Of a DNA stretch of 64,000 bases, positions 21,630 to 32,321 are shown in pieces. The translations under genes were made by a program, and so were the position numbers. Source of the stretch: Gliomastix tumulicola (taxonomy: Eukaryota; Ascomycota; Sordariomycetes; Hypocreales; Bionectriaceae). The stretch spans positions 372,001-436,000 of the forward strand of contig BCHX01000009.1 of assembly GCA_001599755.1 (NCBI GenBank), written 5' to 3'. The notes under the pieces were generated by a model. The model saw only the letters and a list, made by a program, of their open reading frames with translations, ran no database searches and was not told where the DNA came from. The stretch's first letter is position 1. Each line of letters opens with the position of its first letter.

Positions 21630-24207
21630 ATGACGACAAAACGAGCCTTGCTCATCGCGAGTCCGTATGGCGGCCTCAAGGGCCCTCCGAATGACGTTGA
21701 AACCATCGCAGGGGCACTACGCAGCAAAGGATTTGAGGACATAGCGATCTGCGCTGGAGACAAGGCGACAAGGGACGGGATTCTGAACGGCTGGCGTAGT
21801 TTCATTAATGGTCTCTCTGGCTCAGATGCGGCAGTCATCTACTACTCAGGGCACGGTGGCCTAGTAGAGCAGCGCAATACAAGTGGCCAGGCGCGTTCAG
21901 GCCCGCGGCAATTCTTGGTCCCCGTGGACTACGGTGATACGACTGATGATGACTTTCGCGGCATCCTCGATGTTGAGTTGAGCCACCTGCTCCAGGCGAC
22001 CACAGATGTGACAGACAATGTCACATTCATCCTCGACTGCTGTCATTCAGGCAGCATGGCGCGGGATCCCGGGTTTGGAAAGGATGCTGTCCAGAGGTCC
22101 CTTGATGAGGTCCAATACCACTCTCTCATCAAGCACCAAGACCTCCTCCGCCAAGACGGTCACCTCCCCGGCCTAGCCGATCCCCAAGGGAACAGAAAGG
22201 CCGTCCGCATCGTCGCATCGACCGCAGATGAGAGAGCTTGGGAGTCGCGAGACGGTCCTGCATGGACGGGCGCTATGACAAGAGCCCTCGCCAAGGTTCT
22301 GCAAGAGTCTACGGGCCAGGACATCCCATGGCGCACAACGATGACGCGGGTCCGCGAGATCGTGAGACTGCAATTCTCTTCACAGCACCCGCACGTTGAA
22401 GGTCCTTATTCACGCCTGCCCTTCTCTCTCCGAACGCTTGAGGACAACGCCGCGTTGCCTGTCAGCCAAGGCGGACGGAGTGTGTTTATCATGGCAGGCA
22501 AGCTGCGTGGAGTCTACGAGGACAACGTCTACTCTATCCTGCCTTACGGCTCGACTGTTTTCGACGGCAAACTTGAAATTGCCAAAGCCACTGTCCAGAA
22601 GGTAGTTGGGTTCAAGGCCAAGGTTGTCTTGGAGCCAGTTATCGACTTACCGCCAGAAGGAGCTGTTGCATTTTTGTCCAAGACGGCGTTGCCGAAATGG
22701 CCGGTGACGTTGGCGGCCAATCTCCCCTCCGAGGTCTGTCAAGAACTGCGGGCTTGTATCGCTCAGTCTCAATTCATCGAGCTGGCTGAGGATCCAGATT
22801 CCACGGCTTCCGTTTCAGATCCCCTCATCCAATTCAGTTTCCAGGACGAAGATGTGGTTCTTTATACTCGCGGAGGGGTGGAGGTCTCATCGGGGACTGT
22901 TCCCAACGACGTCAGACAGAGGATGGAGGACACCTTTGGCATCATTGGAGACCCCTTTGAGAGCATGATTCAGGACGCAGAGCGGATTGCTCGAGCCCAG
23001 CATCTGCTGAGCCTCAAGGCACTCGACGGCGGTGGCCTTTCCATGGCCCAGACTTGAGGGATGGAAGTGGCCGTCGTCGACGACGGAGAAAAGAAGAGAG
23101 ATGTGCAAACAAGGGGCATGGGGGTGATCTACCCAGGGGAGAACATCTGCATTACCCTCAGAAACAAGGGCAAGACTGGGTTCTATGTGCATCTGGTCAA
23201 TGTTGACGTTTCCGGGTCGATCCAGCTGGTCACAAACAACCCCTTCGGCGTCTATATTGGTCCAGAATCGGAATTCGTCATCGGAACAGACGAGTTTGGT
23301 GACCTCTGTGGTGTGTCAGTATCGTGGCCCGAGCAGATCCCAAAGGTGCAGCCGGTGGTAGATCAACTGGTCGCAATCCAGACGAATGAGCCTGTCGACC
23401 TGAGCTACCTGGATGACTCCCTTGGTAGAGGTGCTGAAACTACCTCACCTGGTCAGATTCTGGAGCAACTTGGGGAATGGGCCGGCGGGAGGACTAGCCG
23501 TACCGTGAGCAAGCAAACCAGCAGTTCAGCTATACAATGCCAGTTCACCGTCGAGAAGTTCACGCTGGGACTGCAGCCGCCTGTTCTTGGGAGAGATCTT
23601 CCCACTCCCGAAGATGTTCTCGCCACGCCACAAGACCGTGTACGTGTCCATCACCTCACCCTTTCCACCCCGGTTGTGGTTTACCATAGCTAACTGATAC
23701 TTCTCCAGAACATGTTCGGCCGTCTTGGTCGGACGCTCAAGAAGATCCAACCGTTCGTCTGGATCGTGAACCAGCATACGGAGCCCATCACTGTGGTGGT
23801 ATCACAATTCGGCCCCAATTGGGAGCTAAGTGGCGTGGGCATCAATGCATCTGCCACAGGAGCCGGCTTTGACCTATCCTTATCGGTAAGAATTTGCAAT
23901 ATCTCCAGTGTTATCCCTTCTCTTCATCTCCAAGATGGACTAATGATATGCTGGTATGCAGAACTGGGACAGCCCGGCCTCAACGAAGACGCTGGTGCCG
24001 GAGAGCGAGGACAGACACGGTTCAGTGGGCAAATTTCCGCTCTGGACGAGGAGAAACGGCTTCGGTCTGGTTTCCATCTTTGTCGGGGCCGAGAAGAAGG
24101 TGTTCGTCGAGAACGATCAGGTAAAGATGGGCGTGATTGCCTACTTCAGAAATCGGCCCAACTTGACAGCAGTGCCCTACGACAAGTCACTGCTTCCGGA
24201 TGAGTAA
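21630..24207 (+). CDS. Caspase-like (C14) protease with C-terminal extension, interrupted by in-frame TGA
   Basis: Modelled as 21630-23639, 23709-23885 and 23962-24207, about 811 codons including a TGA at 23055-23057. Residues 1 to about 270 are a caspase/metacaspase fold: His75 in YYSGHGG and Cys138 in LDCCHSGS form the dyad. The region from 22400 resembles the middle of fungal caspase-like proteins. After the TGA the same frame continues with MEVAVVDDGEKK, a DUF4384-like beta domain (GENICITLRNKGKTGFYVHL), and then a terminal beta-rich part. If TGA ends translation, the first product is 475 aa. A second start 3 nt later would need re-initiation, so a nonsense mutation, readthrough or RNA editing is more likely. 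It is head-to-head with the TPR-CHAT gene. Confidence 0.8.
23055..23057 (+). other. In-frame TGA interrupting the caspase-like gene
   Basis: The codons read ACT TGA GGG ATG GAA; frames on both sides are identical (23061 minus 21630 is divisible by 3). No intron of normal length with GT-AG ends removes the stop without deleting the conserved-looking EVAVVDDG segment. Confidence 0.85.
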
Positions 24208-25124
24208 GACGATAACGGAAGAAAGGAATTTAGGTGTTTGACGTCTCCAATTACAATTCCCCTCCCCCCTCCCCCTTCTTCGTAGATAATCGGTCTCAGC
24301 AAGACTTGACTGGAGATCTAGACCTCGGTGTTCCGAGCACGTCAGTTCTGAAGCGAGACAAGGTGGTGGTTTGTCTCCACGGGAATACTGCCTCTTTTCA
24401 CGGTGGAACGCCCTTCGCCTCACTGGAATCAAGAAATGCAGGCATGGCGTAAGCTGACCCCTTGCCACGTCTAAATGTGGATTGCGAACCACCTCCACAG
24501 CCGCCCAGGCGGGCAAGGCATTCTCCTGTGGCTGATTTACAACTGACAGCGTTTTCACGTTGCCTTGCCACGTCGTCCTCGTCTGAGTTGATTGATGCCC
24601 AACTGACAGATATCTTGCTTCTCAGCTGGTAACGGGACGGCCGGAGCATTCCTTGATTGCCTTACTTGCGTGATTGGCAAGACCGGCCGCCAGTTGCAGG
24701 CAGAAGTCTGCATGCGGACCGTGAATGCTGGGTTTCGGTGAGATAAGAGGTGAAGGCCCTGTATAATCCAGTATCCCCATTGGCCTGTAGCCCCTGAAGG
24801 GGAGTGGATAGAGGCCATTCCGCGCAGGCACTGCTGCAGGAGTGGACTTTTTACAGCAGCGTGAGCAGGCAGCCAGGCGATATCCACAGAGAAGAGCCAG
24901 GGGTATCTTGACTCACTGAAGAAGTTATTTAAAGCAATGAGAGAGTATGCTAATTCTGGCGCGTATCTTCTCGGCGTCAAGCATCTATCGCCATATATCT
25001 ATATCAAAGTCTGCTACTATTTTGCAGCGTGCCAGAAGCTCTTTCATGATCAGAGCCCCAGCCCACACACAAACGCTTCAACAGAACCACCCACGCTCCA
25101 CCAACTAGACTGGGAGGGAGCGAC
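24208..25124. other. Intergenic region upstream of the triple-AAA+ gene
   Basis: About 0.9 kb. It holds the 3' end of the caspase-like gene and the promoter of the AAA+ gene. Antisense open frames (24187-24980) show no recognisable protein. Confidence 0.5.
24992..25006 (+). promoter_or_regulatory. TATA-like element of the triple-AAA+ gene
   Basis: CATATATCTATATCA lies about 125 nt before the ATG at 25125. Confidence 0.4.
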
Positions 25125-27419
25125 ATGAATGGCACCATGAGAAAAGACATCTTGGTCAACGGGATATCTCATGTAAACGGATACAGGGAAGAGGAGCCAC
25201 CAGAGACCACCGACAGATGGACAGTGCTTCACGCCGAGCGAGCCGAGAGGCAAGCACTGTACGACAAGGCGATTGAACAGCTGCAGCAAGACATCGCATA
25301 CCAGACAGATCTTCTACGGGCGAAGCAGGCCCAGAAGACGCAGCAGCAACACCTCCACACCCTGCGCGAGGAGCTCGAGCTTCTCCGCTACGCGACAGAC
25401 AATGTCGGCAACCAGGAGCATGAGGAGAAAGAGCGGCAGCGCGAGGAGGAAGCCAAGAAGTGGAAGATAGTCCCTTCGCAAGCCAAAGCAGATTGGGAGA
25501 CGCAGAAAGAGAAGGGGACCAGCAACGAATATGTCGACAACCTCATGAATATGGTCGGCTTGGAGGCAGTCAAGTCCAAGTTTCTGGAACTGCTACACAC
25601 CATCCAAACGGCAAAGCGACAAGAAGAGGAGCTGAAGAGCGACGACGACGACTCCGGCAGCAAAGACCCCAAGCCCATGACCAAGTGCTTCCATGCGACA
25701 TTCATCGGGAACCCCGGCACGGGCAAGACCACGGTGGCGAAGCTGTACGCTCGCTTCCTCAAATCACTGGAGATGATACCCGATACCGACTTCCACGAGA
25801 CGAGCGGTGCTGCGCTTCTGCGAGGAGGCGTCAACGCTGTGAAAGAAGCCATCAGCAGTGTGCACTCCTCCCGTCCCGAAGGCGTGCTCCTCATCGACCG
25901 GCCCCAGGCGCTGGCCACAGACAAGGGCCGAGAGGTGGTCGAGTACATGATGCATGAGATGGACCGGCTGCAAGAAGCGGTGGCGTTCGTCTTCGCCGGA
26001 ACCAAGAGTGACATAGAGACGTTCCTCAGTTTCGAGCCACGCCTCCGCCGGCGAGTGCACATCGACTTCAAGTTCGAAGACTTCAAGGACCCTGAGCTCC
26101 TCCACCTGCTCCAGAACCAGGCCAAAGACAAGTACGGCGGCAAGATGCGGTTCGAGAAGGGCGAAGACAACCTGTACATGCGCATCGCCAGCCGTCGTAT
26201 CGGCCGAGGGCGCAGCAAGAATGAGTTTGGCAACGTGCGAGACGTCGAGCTCGCCCTGAAGCACATCCAAGCCCGGCAGGCGAACAGACTAGTCGAGCGG
26301 CGCAAGGCTCACCAGGAGGCGGATGACTTCTTCTTCAGCAAGACGGATCTGATCGGTCTGCCGCCTGCGAACGCGCTGGCTGAGAGCAAGGCGTGGGTGG
26401 CGCTCAACAAGCTGGTTGGCCTCGACTCGGTCAAGGAAGCCGTTCGCGTGTTTGTCGACAGGGCGCAGACGAACTACCAGTGCGATCTCGACGAGAAGCC
26501 TCCCGTGGAAACGACGCTAAACAAGGTGTTTCTCGGTTCTCCCGGCACAGGCAAGACAACTGTGGCCAAGTACTACGGCCAGATCCTCGCGGACATCGGT
26601 CTCCTCAGCCGCGGCGACGTTATCGCCAAGAGCCCGGCGGACTTCATCGGCCAGGCCCTCGGCGAGTCGGAGCAGAAGACCAAGGCCATTCTCGACGGTG
26701 CAAGGGGCAATGTCCTCATCATCGACGAAGCTTATGGCCTGTCTGGTGCGAGCAGCGGTGGTGGCAGCAGCGACGACCACACTGGCAACGCTGCCGACTC
26801 GTACAAGTCGGCTGTGATCGACACCTTGGTTGCCGAGGTGCAGAGCACTATCGGCGAGGATCGCTGCGTCTTGCTGCTAGGCTACAAGGAGAGCATGGAG
26901 AAGATGTTCCAGAGCGTGAACCCTGCGTTGGGAAGGCGGTTCCCGATGAGCTCTGCGTTCGAGTTTGAGGACTACAGCGACGAGGAGCTCAGACTCATCC
27001 TCCACAGCAAGCTCAACGAGATGGGCTTCCGAGTCACAGAGCGTGCCGAGGAGGTCACCATGGAGGTCCTACGCAGGGCGAGGAATCACCGCAACTTTGG
27101 CAACGCGGGTGAAGTCGACATCGTCCTGAACAGGGCAAAGGACAACCAGCAGAAGCGTCTCTCCAAGGCACCGGGCACCGCCGGGCGAGGCAAGGATCCG
27201 TACCTGTTTGAGGCGGAAGACATGGATCCTGACTTCGATCGCCTGGACAGGGCTGATGTCAGCGTCCGTGAGATATTTGCTGATTTCGTGGGCATGGAGG
27301 ATCTGGTCAGAAAGCTGGAAGGCTACCAGCGCATCATTCAGAACTCCAAGGAGCTAAGGACCGATGCCGAAAAGCTCATCCCTTTCAACTTCCTCTTCAG
27401 AGGTCCGCCAGGTAAGGAG

Positions 27420-27458
<39 letters not shown>

Positions 27459-28515
27459 TGCAAAAGCGAAGCCGTTTGCTAATCACACAAATTGCTATTT
27501 AGGAACGGGTAAGACCACCGTGGCCGAGAAGATGGGCCAAATCTTCTACGAGATGGGTTTCCTTGCCACCAAGGACGTGGAACGCTGCTCCACGACGAAC
27601 ATCATCGGCGAGTATGTCGGCCAGACAGGTCCCAAGACCCAAAAGGTGTTTGAGAAGGCCCTCGGAAAGGTCCTCTTCATCGACGAGGCATACCGCCTTG
27701 CCGACTCATCGTTCGGACGAGACGCCCTCGCCGAGGTCACGACTATCTTGACTCTGCCCAGGTACAGAAATAAGATGGTCACGATCCTCGCGGGCTACGA
27801 TGACGATATCGATCGCCTGATGGCTGTGAACCCGGGCTTGACAAGCAGGTTCCCCGAGGTCATCAACTTCCCGAGCTTGTCGCCAGACCGCTGCTGGGAG
27901 CTCCTGTTCAGACGCATCAACTCGCTCCAGGGCAGCATAGATGTATCGCAGGTCAGGGACAGCATCGAGTTGGCTGACAGACTCTGTCCCATCTTCTCCA
28001 AGCTCTCCCACCTTCCAGGATGGGGCAACGGGCGAGACATCGAGACGCTCTCCGAGAACATCGTGGCACACGTGATGCAGTCCCGCCCTCCATCACTGGT
28101 GCTTACCAAGGAGACCGTCACGGCCGAGATGAACACACTGCTCCAGGAAAGGCGGCGGCGCGCTTCTCATACCTCGGGCGGACGACGTGCTTCGTTCACG
28201 TCTTCCCACCCAGGCAATGGACGAGACGACTCGCCTGAGCATGTTCAGAACCTGGAGTGGATCGCAACATCGGCGCCGGTCATGAATATACAGTCCCACA
28301 ACATCAACATCGATGCTCTGTCGCGGATCGAGGAGCTGTCAGACGATGATGATGACGACGACAAGGATGAAGAGGAGAAAATGAGGGAGTTTCTCGGGAA
28401 GTCGGGCGTGTGCTGCGAAGGCTACAAGTGGGCCAGGGTTGATAATGGATGGAGATGTGAGGGCGGGAGCCATTTCATGGAAGATGATGACATCCGGAAG
28501 CAGATGAAGGATTGA
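25125..28515 (+). CDS. Triple AAA+ ATPase, CbxX/CfqX (SpoVK-like) family
   Basis: Two exons (25125-27411, 27503-28515) give 1099 aa. The N-terminal 140 residues are charged coiled coil (EHEEKERQREEEAKKW). Three AAA+ modules follow, with Walker A motifs GNPGTGKTT (about 195), GSPGTGKTT (about 471) and GPPGTGKTT (about 760). Walker B is intact in modules 2 (NVLIIDEAYG) and 3 (KVLFIDEAYR), but module 1 has LLIDRPQ, lacking the catalytic Glu. The C-terminus has an acidic run and a small CCEGYKW...GWRCEGGSH motif, which I recall from other fungal proteins of this type. Such ATPases remodel protein complexes; the partner here is unknown. The single intron splits the third Walker A and contains a CT microsatellite. 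It follows the protease pair downstream. Confidence 0.92.
27424..27455. repeat. (CT)n microsatellite inside the AAA+ intron
   Basis: About 16 CT units in the intron at 27412-27502, which interrupts the Gly codon of the third Walker A motif. Confidence 0.95.
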
Positions 28516-28711
28516 CGAGTACTGGTATATACTGACTTGCGAAGGAATTGGATTTTTTATACCTCTCTGCTTAACATACATTCGCTACCTAGCTTTTGGA
28601 CTTGATAAAAATATACTCTCAAGGGACCCTGAACGCCAGTATCAACTAAAACAGCAAGAAACTTCTGCCACCATCATTATGCTCTGCTGACTAATAGAGG
28701 ATATAAGCAAG
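28516..28711. other. Short convergent intergenic region
   Basis: 196 nt between the ends of the AAA+ gene and the transcription-factor-domain gene. It is AT-rich with TTATAC-like motifs and probably contains both polyadenylation regions. Confidence 0.5.
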
Positions 28712-30330
28712 CTACGCTGAGGTTTCAGACACAACCTTTCGCCAAATCTTGTGACCTGGTTCATCGTGGATAGCGTGAATCCAGGGAAACCCGGTCACAG
28801 AGCCCAGTATATCGTCCCACGTATGGAGCTGTAGTCGCTGCGCCGTTATCCTAATCCTTGGAGCCAGCAAGCGCATGTGGTCATCGCCAGGGATCCATAT
28901 GCCTCCCATTATCATGACCTAGAGCCTGAGTTCATCCTCATCTTCATCAAGACACACGTCGTCGAGCACGTACCAGAGACAGCGAGTGATAAGATCGTAG
29001 TCCATCACCCGCCGTCGGTCATACTGCAGGAACATGGTCATCATCAGGACCGTCAGAGCGGTGTGGTAGGCTGCTTCAATGCTCTCGGATGTCGACCAGG
29101 GGGTTCCAAGTTCATGGAAGCAAAGGAGACGATAGCAGATTGAACTCTGAGTCTCGAGGAACAATGAGATGTCGAGCGTGGTGTTGGGTAGGTTGTGGTT
29201 GAAGAACGAGCAGACGTCGATGATATCGATCAGCGTTTCTCGCAGCTCACGGTCCAAGCCAGTATGCCGGACGGCTGCTGCAGAATCATCACGAGAAAAT
29301 CCTTGGTCTCTCGTCTTCATGATTTGTCGGACTTGGAGCATCTGGTCTCGGAAGAATACCGTCGGGCCACCTCGCTGAAGACAGTATAAGATGTCCGTCC
29401 TTGAATATATTAGCGTGACCTTGACTCTCAAGTGTCACTAGACATCGCTTACTTGCAAATCTTCAGGCCAAGTGCTTGGTTTTCTTGCGAGAGCTTGTCC
29501 AGACCTCCTCGTAGCTCCACCATCCGTTTCAAGCCGTCGATGTGAACCTTGGCACTGGCCTGCTCGTTTCGGATCTGCTCTTGGTTGATGAGGGAGATGA
29601 CGATCGCTATGCTGGAGTCGGAGAGGGCATCCTTTCCCTCCAGCCTCTTCTTCACCTGGGCAAAAGTCTGGGACAGATGATAGAGAGCTCTGGGGGAGCT
29701 TGCGCCTGTGCCGAGGAAGATCTCATTGCACGCCTGCATCAAGGCGAGGCTACACTGGTAGGCTAAAAAGGTGTGATTAATGAATCTGCGAGGCTGGAGG
29801 AGCCAGGCATGGGCAATCTTACAGCACTCATCGGAGAACAAGATATTCAGCCACAGGTATTTGGCATCTCTCGCCGACATCCCCAGCTGGACCGGGTATA
29901 TGTGATCGGCGACGTGATTGAAGTCTTGAACATGAATTAGCATATGTGCATGGGGAACTGTTTGCTGGTACTCACATTGATCGACGACGGTGAGCGAGTA
30001 CGTTGTAAGTTGGACGGGCACAGACAATGTGATGAGTGTGTTGCCAATATTCCGGCCGATGACATTTGGCGCCACATGGTTCCATATCTCTCCCACCTCG
30101 CCCTTATGTTCCTCCACCCTTTCCACCGATCGAATAACAGAAGTAGCCGCGAAGATCGAGTGCCCATGAACGAGGGGCGTCGGCTTAGGTCTGCTGTTTA
30201 AGTCTCGTTTAGACGGACGATGGACCTTCTTCCCAGCGTTTTTGCCCATCATGACGTGTCGGCGCATCTGCTTCTTGGAGTCTGGACCGGCCTGGAGGCC
30301 ATCCATGAAGTGAAATGTCTTTTGCACCAT
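28712..30330 (-). pseudogene. Fungal transcription-factor-domain protein (no zinc cluster), interrupted by in-frame TAG
   Basis: Exons run from 30330 with two well-supported introns (after VVDQ near 29987, and after GLKICK near 29455). The N-terminus FHFMDGLQAGPDSKKQMRRHVMMGKN is a signature of Fungal_trans_2/DUF3468-like regulators that lack the Zn2Cys6 cluster. The body (VHIDGLKRMVELRGGLDKL) is the usual conserved core. A TAG at 28921-28919 follows DEDELRL; the same frame continues with VMIMGGIWIPGDD to HKIWRKVVSETSA, which matches my memory of family C-termini, where this junction commonly has Trp. It is therefore either a nonsense allele or an edited transcript. A weak 51-nt intron ending at that TAG is an alternative. 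Without the tail the product lacks about 67 residues. Confidence 0.75.
28919..28921 (-). other. In-frame TAG interrupting the regulator-like gene
   Basis: On the - strand the codons read AGG CTC TAG GTC ATG ATA. The frame is unchanged on both sides. A single G-to-A change from TGG (Trp) would create it, and A-to-I editing would restore it. Confidence 0.8.
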
Positions 30331-30740
30331 GGCGAAGACACAAAATATTGTTTGCCACGCAGGTGCATTGCATGAGCGAAGTCATCTTGGCTGTCGACAT
30401 GGCCGTGTTAATATCTGGGTGGAGGCGGAGATAGTGGGCAGACTTCCTAAAGTCCGAAACGGACCGGCTAAAGCTTGGTTGATGTTGACAATCTGACAGG
30501 CAGTCTAACGCAATCGGGCAGCATGCCGACGATGTACTCGTCACCAAGAATAAGGCGAGAGATACAGAATTCTTCCCCACCTCTCACGTGCCCCACTGCT
30601 CGTCGATATGGCCCCCGACGCGTCTGGCTCGTGTTGGAAGAGGAATTGAGGAACTCGCAACCTTCATCCATCACCCATCCACCGCTGCCCGAGAGAATGT
30701 CCCTTGATTGAGCCAGCTTCATCCATCGCCGCCTCCCATC
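30331..30740. other. Divergent promoter between regulator-like gene and chromodomain gene
   Basis: 410 nt. It holds both promoters. No clear TATA box or gene was identified. Confidence 0.5.
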
Positions 30741-31875
30741 ATGTCGAGCGCCATCCGGGGTTTCCTGGGGACCATCCTCAGCAGCCCGACCAAGAATAAC
30801 GCCCGCGAGGCCTCGAGCGTCTCCGAGGAGCGCAAGAGCAGCGCCGGCCCATCCTCATCGCCCACCATCGAGGCGCATCCCAATCGCGTCCAGAAGTCGC
30901 GCAAGAGCGCCACGCCCGTCAGCGCGCGCAAGGACAGGCAGCGCGCTGAGCGCCTGGCAACACATGTGAGGACCAAGTCACCGTTGCAGGAGGTGTGTTT
31001 GTTCCCCCACCACGAACCTGGCACGAGGTCACCTCGCGGCAGGGCCGGATGGGCTACTAACGTTTTAATTGCCGCAATTTCAGATTGTCAACGAGAAGGC
31101 CGCTGCCTCGCGCCGTCAGTCCGCGCCGGCGAAACCCGCCGCGACTCCCCGCGAGAAACCCGCTGCTCGACGAGGCCGACTTAGTACGATCCCCCAAGCG
31201 AGCAGTCTCACTCGCGACAAGGACGAGGACGAGGGCGAGGACGACAACAGCGCGTCCGTCTTTGCGTCGCAGCCTGCTGATGTCAACATGGCGTCTGCCG
31301 ACCTGGATGCCGATTCGCAATCGCAAGATAAGGACGAGGCTTTGGGCGACAGCAGCCAGGTCAAGAGCTCCGTTGAGGATCGCCCGACCTCGGCTAGCCA
31401 GGACGTCAGCGCCGTGGCGCGCGACCTCGTTCAGAGCAAGGATGCCGGCATCGACCCTTACGATCTTGATGCCGACGAAGACATGGACGAGGACATGTTT
31501 ACCTTCACCAACCTCCTCGCCCACCGCTGGTCCGGCGACGAAATCGAGATCAAGGTCGACTGGCACGGCAGCGAGGCCACCTGGGAACCCGAGACGACCC
31601 TCCACAGCGACGCGCCCGACGCGCTCTTCGCCTACTGGCGCGCCCAGGGCGGCCGCCCCGAGAACCCCCGCGACGCGGGTCTGTACGACATCTTCGCGAT
31701 CCGCAAGCACAACCGCAACAAGACGCGTCTGCTCGTCGAGTGGACCGGCTATCCGCCCGAGGACAACACCTGGGAGACGAAGGCGGTGCTCGAGGAGACG
31801 GCGCCCGATATTCTCGCCGAGTACCTTGAGAGCGTTAAGCCCGCTACCAAGCGAGGCTCTAAGAAGAAGAACTAG
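30741..31875 (+). CDS. Protein with two chromo/chromo-like domains
   Basis: Two exons (30741-30992, 31084-31875) give 347 aa; the intron has a good GCTACTAACG branch site. The first 200 residues are basic then acidic, low-complexity and Ser-rich. A first chromo-like domain spans about 222-277 (EIKVDWHGSEATWEPETTL). A second, typical chromodomain spans about 285-335, with the aromatic-cage pattern YDIFAIRKH, LLVEWTGYPPEDNTWE. The C-terminus ends in a Lys-rich tail (KRGSKKKN). It should be a nuclear chromatin protein that may bind methylated histone lysine. The order (both domains C-terminal after a long disordered arm) differs from HP1, where the chromo domain is N-terminal. Confidence 0.88.
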
Positions 31876-32321
31876 GAAGCTTGGACGATTTGTGTGTTGA
31901 TGTTCTTTTTCCGTTGGTCATTTTACTTACGAATGCGCATAATGGACGGCGGCGTTGGGCGGTATTACAACAGGAGAGTCTGGGCTCGTCACGGAAGGTT
32001 GCCGACGGCCGTTGGCAAGTTCCTCGTGACTGTCTGACGCACATGATCTCCTAGGGATATGAACTTATTCGAGCAGTGGTCATTTGGGGACGACTATGCT
32101 GTCGGCCATTATTGGGGTCTCTACGAGGGCATTCTTGTATGGAGTTTCTTTGCATTTTAAATAGGTTCGATGTAGACCTGGAGGTACTCTACATGGTTAT
32201 GGCCCAATATGAGGGATTGATTTATATACACTCATCGGCCTTCGCCCTGATGCACCCATGACTAACTAACTAACTGAGCGTGCAGCCAGACAGGTCAGGC
32301 AGTCCCTCGTCCCTGGCTAAC
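31876..32321. other. Convergent intergenic region
   Basis: 446 nt between the chromodomain gene and the FAD oxidase gene, holding 3' flanks. No gene seen. Confidence 0.55.

Noticed and set aside
23032..23058. Intron GTGGCC...TTGAG that would remove the TGA in the caspase-like gene
   Set aside because: It is only 27 nt, below usable intron size, and longer choices delete the conserved-looking EVAVVDDG segment.
31085..31900. Open frame of 271 aa overlapping the chromodomain exon in another frame
   Set aside because: It has Arg/Thr/Ser-biased composition typical of a shifted frame; the overlapped frame encodes two chromo domains.
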